From assembly GCA_019670725.1 (NCBI GenBank), contig AP024629.1:806001-870000 (forward strand): a stretch of 64,000 nt of DNA, read 5' to 3'. The position numbers were made by a program, and so were the translations under genes. The DNA is from Alphaproteobacteria bacterium SO-S41 (GTDB taxonomy: Bacteria; Pseudomonadota; Alphaproteobacteria; Micropepsales; Micropepsaceae). The notes beneath the pieces are model-generated. The model ran no database searches. It had not been told where the DNA came from and saw only the letters and a list, made by a program, of their open reading frames with translations. Below are positions 51,724-59,505 of the stretch, one piece after another. The first letter of the stretch is position 1. Every line of letters starts with the position of its first letter.

Positions 51724-53384
51724 TCAAGAAAATCCTGTTGGGCGTCGTCATTCTCGCCCTTGTCGTGGTCGGCGGCTATTTCGCGCTCGGCGGCCGCGAG
51801 GGCCTGATCCTCCTTTATGCGAACTACATGAAGGAGACGCCCGCCCCGAACCACGAGGTCGTCTGGCAGCAAGGCCCCGACGCGCCGCCGGTGTTGGCCG
51901 CGGGCGAGAAGCGTAAGCCCAACATCATCGTCATCCTCGCCGACGATCTCGGCTTCAACGACGTCTCCTTTTATGGCGGCGGCACGGCGGGCGGCCTCAT
52001 CAAAACGCCGAACATCGATTCGATCGGCAAGGGCGGCGTCAACTTTCCCGCGGGCTATGCAGGCAATGCGACCTGCGCCCCGTCCCGCGCGGCGCTGATG
52101 ACCGGGCGCTACGCCACGCGCTTCGGTTATGAGTTCACGCCGACCGCCCTCGGCTTCCAGCGCCTCGTCGGCAACTCGCACGGGATGAGCCCCTTGCCGC
52201 CGATCTATCATGCGGACCGCGAAGCCGACGTGCCTGACTTCCGCCAGCTCGGCCTGCCGCTGACCGAAACGACGATCGGCGGCATGCTGCAGAAGGCGGG
52301 CTACCACACCATCCATCTCGGCAAGTGGCACCTCGGCGAACAGCCCGAGCAGCGGCCGGAAGCGCGCGGCTTCGATGAAAGCCTCGGCTTCTACGCTGGC
52401 GCCTCGATGTTCATGCGCGAGGACGATCCGGACGTCGTCAACTCCAAGCAGGATTTCGACCCGATCGACAAGTTCCTGTGGGCCGCGCTGAACAACGGCG
52501 TGCGGTACAATTCCAGCCCGGTCTTCGAGGCCAAGGGCCACATGACCGACTACCTCACCGATCAGGCAGTGGCGGCGATCCAGGCCAACCGCAACCGGCC
52601 CTTCTTCATGTATCTCGCCTATAACGCGGTCCACACGCCGTTGCAGGCGACCAAGGAAGACTACGACGCACTGCCGGAGATCAAGGACCACACGCTGCGC
52701 GTCTACGCCGCGATGGTCCGCCAGCTCGATCGCGACATCGGCAAGGTGCTGGCCGAGCTGAAGGCCCAGGGCCTTGAAGGCGACACGCTCGTCATCTTCA
52801 CCAGCGACAATGGCGGCGCGCACTATGTCGGGCTCGACGATCTAAACAAGCCCTATAGCGGCTGGAAGGCGACCTTCTACGAAGGCGGCATCCGCATTCC
52901 GTTCTTCATGCGCTGGCCGGGCGTGATCCCCGCCGGCTCGACCTATGCGGCGCCGATCAGCCATTTCGATGTCTTCGCGACCGCGGCCGGCGCGGCGGGC
53001 GAAGCGGTGCCGGCGGATCGCAAGATCGACGGCGTCAACCTGCTGCCGTTCCTCACGGGCGGGCAGGGCGGCGAGCCGCACCAGCGTCTCTTCTGGCGCT
53101 CGGGACCTTATGTCGTGGTGCGCGAAGGCGACTGGAAGCTGCAGGTCGACGGCACGCAGAAGCTGACCATGCTCTATGACCTCGCGACCGATCCGGCCGA
53201 AAAGACCAACCTCGCCGACCGGAACCCCGAAAAGGTCGCGGCGCTGCAGGCCGAGATCGCCGACTTCCAGAAGGAACAGGTGAAGCCGCTCTGGCCGGCG
53301 CTGATGGAAGGCGTCGTCCCCATCGACCACCCGCTGAACCGCCCGTGGGGCGAGAAGGACCGCTACATCTACTGGTCGAACTGA
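51720..53384 (+). CDS. Membrane-anchored sulfatase (type I, CAPSR)
   Basis: A 554-residue sulfatase with an N-terminal uncleaved or signal-type helix (KKILLGVVILALVVVGGYFAL), so it acts in the periplasm. Metal residues are in NIIVILADDLGFNDVSFYGG (about 68-87) and FTSDNGGAHYVG. The formylglycine precursor is Cys119 in NATCAPSRAALMTGR, the canonical C-x-P-x-R. LGKWHLGEQPEQRPEARGFD follows. It is coupled to the lipoprotein FGE by a 4-bp overlap, implying maturation in the same compartment. Related members act on arylsulfates, carbohydrates or steroid sulfates; the substrate is open. Confidence 0.94.
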   Translation: MIKKILLGVVILALVVVGGYFALGGREGLILLYANYMKETPAPNHEVVWQQGPDAPPVLAAGEKRKPNIIVILADDLGFNDVSFYGGGTAGGLIKTPNIDSIGKGGVNFPAGYAGNATCAPSRAALMTGRYATRFGYEFTPTALGFQRLVGNSHGMSPLPPIYHADREADVPDFRQLGLPLTETTIGGMLQKAGYHTIHLGKWHLGEQPEQRPEARGFDESLGFYAGASMFMREDDPDVVNSKQDFDPIDKFLWAALNNGVRYNSSPVFEAKGHMTDYLTDQAVAAIQANRNRPFFMYLAYNAVHTPLQATKEDYDALPEIKDHTLRVYAAMVRQLDRDIGKVLAELKAQGLEGDTLVIFTSDNGGAHYVGLDDLNKPYSGWKATFYEGGIRIPFFMRWPGVIPAGSTYAAPISHFDVFATAAGAAGEAVPADRKIDGVNLLPFLTGGQGGEPHQRLFWRSGPYVVVREGDWKLQVDGTQKLTMLYDLATDPAEKTNLADRNPEKVAALQAEIADFQKEQVKPLWPALMEGVVPIDHPLNRPWGEKDRYIYWSN

Positions 53385-53408
53385 GGGGCGCTAGCCGGTC
53401 CGTCCCCT

Positions 53409-53491
53409 TCCTCATGGCCGCCCTTGAGGCGGCCATCCATGCAAACACCTGGGCGGTTGGTGGATGGCCGGGTCAGGCCCGGCCATGAGGA
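53409..53491. repeat. REPIN-like double-hairpin element, copy 2
   Basis: Stem 1 is ATGGCCGCC (53414-53422)/GGCGGCCAT (53428-53436), loop CTTGA. Stem 2 is ATGGCCGGG (53464-53472)/CCCGGCCAT (53478-53486), loop TCAGG. Ends pair as TCCTCATGGCC/GGCCATGAGGA (53409-53419, 53481-53491). It is the reverse complement of the arrangement at 30157-30241. The downstream TetR reading frame ends inside stem 2's loop. Confidence 0.85.
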
Positions 53492-54069
53492 GATGGGGAC
53501 AACGAAGGGCGTGTAACGCTAACCGCGTCCGCCAACTCCGCCTTCGTCGCCTTCAGGATCTCGTTTGCCAAGGCGGGGTCGTCGGCGATGCGGCTGAGGA
53601 TCACGCCGCCCACCATCGCTGCCCAGCCGGCGATGGCCGCGCGCCGCCGGGCCTTGGGCGTCGCGCCCGGTGCGGTGGCGCTGAAGCGCGCGATCTGGCG
53701 TTCGATCGCGTCCGTCATCACCTGTCGCGCTTCCGGGTTCGTGCGTACCGCCTCGCTTCCCAGCGCCGAGAACGGACAGCCGCCGGCGTGATCGTCGCGA
53801 TGCGCGGCGCTGAGATAGGTCGCGCCGTAGTCAGCCATGCTCTTGCCTCGGCCCGCCGCGCGTTCGGGATCGAGCACATGCGCCAGCGCCGCGGCGATCA
53901 GCGCGTCCTTGCTCTCGAAATGGCCATAGAACCCGCCATGGGTCAGGCCCGCCGCCGCCATGATCTCCGCGACGCTCACCCCGTCGAAGCCGCGCGCACG
54001 GAACAGCTTCCCGGCGGCGTCGAGAATGCGCCCGCGATTCTCGGCCATCTGCTCGCGCGTCACTTTCAT
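53473..54069 (-). CDS. TetR-family transcriptional regulator
   Basis: A 198-residue TetR protein: HTH (TREQMAENRGRILDAAGKLFRARGF and VAEIMAAAGLTHGGFYGHFESKDALI) and a ligand domain with GGCPFSALGSEAVRTNPEAR, typical of the TetR branch near oxidoreductases that respond to electrophiles. The last codons (SPHGRA) and stop are supplied by the REPIN-like element, so the native C-terminus may have been replaced. Divergent from the SDR gene with two palindromic operators between them; it should repress that gene. Confidence 0.9.
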   Translation of the reverse strand: MKVTREQMAENRGRILDAAGKLFRARGFDGVSVAEIMAAAGLTHGGFYGHFESKDALIAAALAHVLDPERAAGRGKSMADYGATYLSAAHRDDHAGGCPFSALGSEAVRTNPEARQVMTDAIERQIARFSATAPGATPKARRRAAIAGWAAMVGGVILSRIADDPALANEILKATKAELADAVSVTRPSLSPSPHGRA

Positions 54070-54088
54070 CGTTCGCCTCCATGCTCCC

Positions 54089-54138
54089 TTGACATCTTAC
54101 ATGACGATCATCATAAATACAATCATGATGATCATCAT
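54089..54138. promoter_or_regulatory. Tandem TetR operators with promoter, TetR/SDR spacer
   Basis: ATGATGATCATCAT (54125-54138) is a perfect 14-bp palindrome. ATGACGATCATCAT (54101-54114) is a second copy with one mismatch, 24 bp away centre to centre. TTGACA (54089-54094) followed at 17-18 bp by CATAAA or ATAAAT (54112-54118) forms a rightward promoter whose spacer and -10 are covered by the first operator. Confidence 0.7.
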
Positions 54139-54164
54139 ATAAAGATCTGAACGGGAATTCTGCC

Positions 54165-54953
<789 letters not shown>

Positions 54954-54995
54954 ACGCCCGGCTCCTCAAGCTGCTTGCAAATATGACCGATTGGT

Positions 54996-55023
54996 ACAAT
55001 AATGACCGTATGGTCATTATTGT
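54996..55023. promoter_or_regulatory. 28-bp palindromic operator in front of TetR-led ring-cleavage operon
   Basis: Perfect 12-bp arms ACAATAATGACC (54996-55007) and GGTCATTATTGT (55012-55023) flank GTAT. The site ends 6 bp before the GTG start, and another ATGACC half-site lies at about 54983. A/T-rich arms in GC-rich DNA and the position over the start region indicate tight autorepression by the following TetR. Confidence 0.7.
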
Positions 55024-55029
55024 CCGGTC

Positions 55030-55680
55030 GTGTCTGTGAACGCTGAAATCCCCCGTCCCGATCGCCGCCGCACGCGCAACCGCGCGGCGATCCTGTCGGC
55101 GGCCGAGGCCCTGTTCGGCACGCACGGCGTCGACGGCGTCAGCATCGACGACATCGCCGCCGCGGCCGATCTCGCCAAGGGCACGCTCTACAACCACTTC
55201 GCCGACAAGGACGCGCTCGCCGCCGAAGTCATGCTGGTGGCGCGCGAGGACGCCGAGGCCCGGGTCGCCGCGGCCAATGACGGCGTCGTCGAACCCGCCA
55301 GCCGCCTGGTGCGCGGCGTCATCGTCTATGCGCGTTTTGCGCTGGAGCGGCCCGACCGTTCGCGTGCGGGCCTCCGCATGATCCCGAACGTCGCCGACCT
55401 CGACGCCCCCATCAATCGTGGTCTCAAGCACGATATCGACCTCGGCTTCGCCGCCGAACGGTTCAGCGGCATCAGCCGCGAAGGCGCGGCGCTCGGCCTC
55501 ATCGGCACCGCGCACGCGCTCGTCTCGCGCATTCTCGATCGGCCCGGAGATCGCGCCGCCGCCATGACCGCATCGCGCGAGGCCGCGACCTTCATCCTGC
55601 GCGGCGTCGGGCTGACCGCGCGCGAAGCCACCACCATCGCAGCCCGCGAAACCAATTCTATTTTCGGAGAGGAACCATGA
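55030..55680 (+). CDS. TetR-family transcriptional regulator
   Basis: A 216-residue TetR protein: HTH (RRRTRNRAAILSAAEALFGTHGVDGVSIDDIAAAADLAKGTLYNHF, about residues 11-56) and a ligand domain. GTG at 55030 or the next GTG at 55036 can start translation; both directly follow the 28-bp palindrome. Its stop overlaps the next gene's ATG, so it is transcribed as the first gene of the ring-cleavage operon and probably represses it, with an aromatic ligand as inducer. Confidence 0.9.
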   Translation: MSVNAEIPRPDRRRTRNRAAILSAAEALFGTHGVDGVSIDDIAAAADLAKGTLYNHFADKDALAAEVMLVAREDAEARVAAANDGVVEPASRLVRGVIVYARFALERPDRSRAGLRMIPNVADLDAPINRGLKHDIDLGFAAERFSGISREGAALGLIGTAHALVSRILDRPGDRAAAMTASREAATFILRGVGLTAREATTIAARETNSIFGEEP

Positions 55681-56603
55681 GCGGCATCAAGATCGCAGAC
55701 ATCGCCTATGTGCGCTTCAACGCGCCCGACCTCGATGCGATGGAGGTTTTCCTCGGCGAGTTCGGCCTCATCCGTGCCGAGCGGACCGAAAACACGCTCT
55801 TCATGCGTGGCGCCGGCACATCGCCGTTCCTCCATGTCACGCATAAGGGCGAGGCGGGCTTTGTCGGTCTCGGCTTCGCGGCGGACTCGGTGAACGATCT
55901 CGAAATCCTCGCGGGCGAGGAGGGCGTCCCGCTCACCCGCAGCGACGCGCCCGGCGGCGGCTTCCTCCTGCAGCTCACGGATCCCGACGGCTTCCGTGTC
56001 GATGTCGTCGCCGGGCAGACGCCGGTCGCGCCCCTCGCTTTGCCGTCGCGCGAGGCGACCAATGACGGCCGCGGCGCGCCGCGCGAGAATTTGGTGAAGC
56101 GCGTCGCCGCCGGCCCCGCCCATGTCCTCCGCCTCGGCCATGGCGTCCTCAACGTCACGGACTTCCGCACGTCCGAGGCCTGGTACAAATCCCGCTTCGG
56201 CTTCATCACCTCCGACGAGATCGCGATCGACGGCATGCCGGATTCGATCGGCGCCTTCATGCGTTGCGATCGCGGCGATGCCCCGACCGACCACCACACG
56301 CTCTTCCTCGTCGGCTCGGGGTCGCCGAAGTTCAACCATGCCGCCTTCGAGGTCGCCGATTTCGACGACCTGATGGCCGGTCACGAACATCTGAAGGCCC
56401 GCCAGCGCAGCCATGAATGGGGCATCGGCCGCCACCTTCTCGGCAGCCAGATCTTCGACTACTGGCGCGATCCCTGGGGCCATGCCGTCGAGCACTGGAC
56501 CGACGGCGACCGCGTCAACGCCGCCTGGGGCTCGCACAAGGTCGGCCTGATGGACCTTATCGGCACACAATGGGGCCCCCAAGCCCCGCCCACCATGGCC
56601 TGA
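55677..56603 (+). CDS. Extradiol-type ring-cleavage dioxygenase (VOC superfamily)
   Basis: A 308-residue two-module VOC enzyme of the 2,3-dihydroxybiphenyl 1,2-dioxygenase type. Metal ligands are probably His155 (LRLGHGVLNV), His221 (KFNHAAFEV) and Glu272 (HAVEHWTDGD), and DYWRDPWGH is the conserved end of the second module. It should cleave a catecholic ring next to the diol with Fe(II) or Mn(II). Position after TetR and before an FAH-family hydrolase and an MhpA-like hydroxylase supports meta-cleavage catabolism. The exact catechol is unknown. Confidence 0.88.
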   Translation: MSGIKIADIAYVRFNAPDLDAMEVFLGEFGLIRAERTENTLFMRGAGTSPFLHVTHKGEAGFVGLGFAADSVNDLEILAGEEGVPLTRSDAPGGGFLLQLTDPDGFRVDVVAGQTPVAPLALPSREATNDGRGAPRENLVKRVAAGPAHVLRLGHGVLNVTDFRTSEAWYKSRFGFITSDEIAIDGMPDSIGAFMRCDRGDAPTDHHTLFLVGSGSPKFNHAAFEVADFDDLMAGHEHLKARQRSHEWGIGRHLLGSQIFDYWRDPWGHAVEHWTDGDRVNAAWGSHKVGLMDLIGTQWGPQAPPTMA

Positions 56604-56637
56604 TCCAGAACACAATAACGCTCAAGGAAACGCTCCC

Positions 56638-57486
56638 ATGAAACTCGCCACCTTCGACGACGGCGCCGGCGCGCGCGTCGGCCTCGTCACCGGAACCGCC
56701 CTGATCGATCTCGCCAAGGCCGCGCCCGGCCTCCCCGCCACCATGATCGGCCTCATCGCCGCCTGGGACGAAGCGCGCACCACTGTCGCCGCCGCCTCCG
56801 GTCCCGCCATCGAGCTCGCCGCCGTGCGCCTGCTCGCCCCGGTGCCCAAGCCTGGCAAGATCATGGCGATCGGCCTCAACTACGCCGACCACATCGCTGA
56901 ATCCGGCCAGACGACGCCGGAACACCAGCTCTGGTTCGCCAAGCTCCCGAACAGTGCCCACGCGCCCCACGCGCCGATCCAGCTGCCCAAGGTTTCCAAC
57001 TTCGTCGATTACGAGGCCGAGATGGTCGCCGTCATCGGCAAGGGCGGCCGCCATATTTCCAAGGCCGACGCGGCCTCGCGCATCTTCGGCTATTGCGTCG
57101 GCAACGACGTCACCGCGCGCGACTGGCAGTTCAAGACGCCGCAATGGGTGCTCGGCAAATCCTTCGACACCCACGCGCCGTTCGGCCCCTGGATCGTCAC
57201 CTCCGACGAGGTCGGCGATCCCCACACGCTCGGCATCCGCGCGCTGGTGAACGGCGAAACGCGGCAGGAGTCGAACACGAAGCATCTCGTCTTCAACGTG
57301 TTCGACCAGCTCGCCCATCTCAGCCAGGCGGTGACGCTCGATCCCGGCGACATCATCTTCACCGGCACGCCCGGCGGCGTCGGCATCGCGATGAAGCCGC
57401 CCGCCGCCTTGAAGGAAGGCGACATCGTCCGCATCGAGATCGACCGTCTCGGCGCGATCGAAGCCAAGATGCAGCCGGAGGCGTAA
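56638..57486 (+). CDS. Fumarylacetoacetate hydrolase family protein (meta-cleavage hydrolase/isomerase-like)
   Basis: A 282-residue FAH-family enzyme of the short bacterial type (HpaG/YcgM-like). Motifs are IMAIGLNYADHIAESG (about residue 80), YEAEMVAVIGKGGRHI with the paired Glu metal ligands, GYCVGNDVTARDWQF (Asp ligand) and ITPGDIIFTGTPGG-type end DIIFTGTPGGVGIAM. It is much smaller than the tyrosine-pathway FahA in this window and not its duplicate. In this operon it would hydrolyse, decarboxylate or hydrate a ring-cleavage product. Confidence 0.92.
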   Translation: MKLATFDDGAGARVGLVTGTALIDLAKAAPGLPATMIGLIAAWDEARTTVAAASGPAIELAAVRLLAPVPKPGKIMAIGLNYADHIAESGQTTPEHQLWFAKLPNSAHAPHAPIQLPKVSNFVDYEAEMVAVIGKGGRHISKADAASRIFGYCVGNDVTARDWQFKTPQWVLGKSFDTHAPFGPWIVTSDEVGDPHTLGIRALVNGETRQESNTKHLVFNVFDQLAHLSQAVTLDPGDIIFTGTPGGVGIAMKPPAALKEGDIVRIEIDRLGAIEAKMQPEA

Positions 57487-57490
57487 GGCT

Positions 57491-58933
57491 GTGCGCGCGG
57501 AAGCGGACGTCCTCATCGTCGGACTCGGCCCGGTCGGCGCGGCGCTGGCGGCGCTGCTCGCCCGTCATGGCGTGTCGGTCATCGCCGCGGAGCGCGAGAC
57601 CGACATCTACCGCCTGCCGCGCGCCGCGCATTTCGATGCCGAGATCATGCGCCTCTTCCAGCAGCTCGGCCTCGCAGAGGACATCCTGCCGGTCTCGCGC
57701 CCCATCTCTGCCTATGAGTTCGTCACTGCGGCGCGTGAGATCATCATGCGCTTTTCGGTGTCGGCCGAAACCTCCCAGGGCTGGGCCGGCGGCTATCTCT
57801 TCCACCAGCCCGCGCTGGAAGAAGCCCTTCGCGCGAAGCTTGCCGCCGCCCCCGAAGTCGAACTCGCGCTCGGCTGGTCGCTCGACACGATCGCTCAGGA
57901 CGAAAGCGGCGTCACCGCGCAGCTCTCGCAAGGGGGCGCCACGCGCACCGTCCGCGCCCGCTTCCTCATCGGCTGCGACGGCGCCAACTCCGCTGTGCGC
58001 AAGCTCTCCGACATCGGCCTCTTCGATTACGGCTTCGACGAACCCTGGCTTGTCATCGACACGCTGATGCCCGACGAGGGCACGCTGCCGCCCTACGGCC
58101 TCCAGGTCTGCGACCCCGCGCGTCCCACCACCGTCATGCCCATGAGCCCCGGCCGCCGCCGCTGGGAGTTCATGCTGCTCCCCAGCGAGGACCCGGCGTC
58201 GATGCTCGACGACGCCGTCGTGCAGCGTCTCCTCGCGCCGTGGGCGACGCCCGACAAGGCGACCGTCATCCGCAAGGCGGTCTATCGCTTCCACGGTCTC
58301 GTGGCGAACGACTGGCGCAAGGGCCGCATCCTCCTCGCCGGCGATGCGGCGCATCAGATGCCGCCCTTCGCGGGCCAGGGCATGTGTTCGGGCCTCCGCG
58401 ACGCCGCCAATCTAGCCTGGAAGCTGGCGCTCGTCCTCAAGGGCGAGGCGCGCGACACGCTGCTCGACACCTACCAGCAGGAACGCGAGCCTCATGTACG
58501 CGGCATGATCGAGCTCGCCATCGCCATGGGTCAGCTCGTCTGCATGCTCGACCCCACCGCCGCCGCGAAACGCGACACCGACATGCTCGCCGCCCGCGTC
58601 GCCCATGCGTCGGACGCGCCCGCGCCACCGCCCGCCGCGCTCGCTGCTGGCTGCCTCCACCCTTCGCCACGCGCGGGCGAGCTCAGCCCGCAGCCGGTAT
58701 CCGCCGGCGCGCGGCTCGACGCCAAGCTCGGTCATGGCTTCTGCCTCGTCACCCGCGGCCCCTATGCTGCTCCGGCAGGCATCGCCCAGCTCGACGCCAC
58801 CGCGCTCGACGACGGCGGCGCGCTCGCCGCCTGGCTGGGCGAGGCCGAGGCGGCGCTGATCCGCCCCGACCGCCACGTCTTCGGCACGGGTGCGCCCGAC
58901 ATGCTTCTGGACCGGCTGGCCGCATCGCTGTAG
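57491..58933 (+). CDS. FAD-dependent aromatic hydroxylase (MhpA-like)
   Basis: A 480-residue group A flavin monooxygenase similar to 3-(3-hydroxyphenyl)propionate hydroxylase. Visible: the FAD fold ADVLIVGLGPVGAALAALLARHG at residue 3, LIGCDGANSAVRKL (GD/DG motif, about 158-171), and GRILLAGDAAHQMPPFAGQGM (about 278-298) with SGLRDAANLAWKL. The C-terminal part is shorter than in MhpA (about 550). GTG start 57491 is 4 bp after the FAH-family stop. It would supply the catechol for the upstream dioxygenase. A distant paralogue is at 15483. Confidence 0.9.
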   Translation: MRAEADVLIVGLGPVGAALAALLARHGVSVIAAERETDIYRLPRAAHFDAEIMRLFQQLGLAEDILPVSRPISAYEFVTAAREIIMRFSVSAETSQGWAGGYLFHQPALEEALRAKLAAAPEVELALGWSLDTIAQDESGVTAQLSQGGATRTVRARFLIGCDGANSAVRKLSDIGLFDYGFDEPWLVIDTLMPDEGTLPPYGLQVCDPARPTTVMPMSPGRRRWEFMLLPSEDPASMLDDAVVQRLLAPWATPDKATVIRKAVYRFHGLVANDWRKGRILLAGDAAHQMPPFAGQGMCSGLRDAANLAWKLALVLKGEARDTLLDTYQQEREPHVRGMIELAIAMGQLVCMLDPTAAAKRDTDMLAARVAHASDAPAPPPAALAAGCLHPSPRAGELSPQPVSAGARLDAKLGHGFCLVTRGPYAAPAGIAQLDATALDDGGALAAWLGEAEAALIRPDRHVFGTGAPDMLLDRLAASL

Positions 58934-58965
58934 CGATGCCCGGTCATTCCACCGGGAGTCCTGCC

Positions 58966-59388
58966 ATGATCGGCCGTCTGAACCATATCGGCGTCGCCAC
59001 GCCCTCGATCGAAGAGTCCGTGAAGCTCTATCGCGACGTCCTCGGCGCGACGAAGATCCACGACAAGTTCGCGATGCCGGAACAGGGCGTCTGGGTCTGC
59101 TTCGTCGACCTGCCCAACGCGCAGATCGAGCTGATCGAGCCCTATGACGACACCTCGCCGATCAAGGGCTTTCTCGCCAAGAACCCGGCCGGCGGACAGC
59201 ATCACATCTGCTACGAGGTCGAGGACATCATCGCCGCCCGCGACGACATGCGGGCCAAGGGCTGCACCGTGCTCGGCACAGGCGAGCCCCGCATCGGCGC
59301 CCATGGCACGCCGATCATCTTCGTCCACCCCAAGAACATGGGCGGCGTCCTCGTCGAGCTGATGGAGACCCCCAAGGGCGCCCACTGA
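58966..59388 (+). CDS. VOC protein, methylmalonyl-CoA epimerase-like
   Basis: A 140-residue two-repeat VOC protein closely resembling methylmalonyl-CoA epimerase: GRLNHIGVATPSIEESVKLYRDVLGA with metal His7, an IELIEP strand, GGQHHICYEVEDI with the second His, and GGVLVELME with the Glu ligand. Epimerases interconvert methylmalonyl-CoA isomers, but no mutase or propionyl-CoA carboxylase is nearby, so a different acyl-CoA or a role in the catabolic operon is possible. Hairpin CCCGGT/ACCGGG (58939-58944, 58951-58956) overlaps its GGGAG ribosome site and might restrict translation. Confidence 0.85.
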   Translation: MIGRLNHIGVATPSIEESVKLYRDVLGATKIHDKFAMPEQGVWVCFVDLPNAQIELIEPYDDTSPIKGFLAKNPAGGQHHICYEVEDIIAARDDMRAKGCTVLGTGEPRIGAHGTPIIFVHPKNMGGVLVELMETPKGAH

Positions 59389-59395
59389 CGATTAC

Positions 59396-59432
59396 CTGAC
59401 GCTGGCGTCAGCGTCCGTCATGTTGGCGTCAT
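59396..59432. promoter_or_regulatory. Palindrome and Pho-box-like tandem repeats before the phosphate transporter
   Basis: CTGACGC (59396-59402) and GCGTCAG (59405-59411) form a perfect hairpin just after the epimerase stop. CGTCAG/CGTCAT repeats begin at 59406, 59416 and 59427, spaced 10-11 bp as in PhoB boxes (TGTCA repeats). They lie 74 bp before the PiT start, so phosphate control is plausible but not shown. Confidence 0.4.
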
Positions 59433-59505
59433 GTCCGTTTGCTTGAGAAGCGCCGACGGGGTTCCGCCATTGGGCGGATAGGGGCCAGCGTCGAGGAGAT
59501 CGCCG

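Noticed and set aside
56638-57486. Second fumarylacetoacetase for tyrosine catabolism
   Set aside because: It is the short HpaG/YcgM-like form, lacks the N-terminal SH3-like domain of FahA and lies in a ring-cleavage operon.
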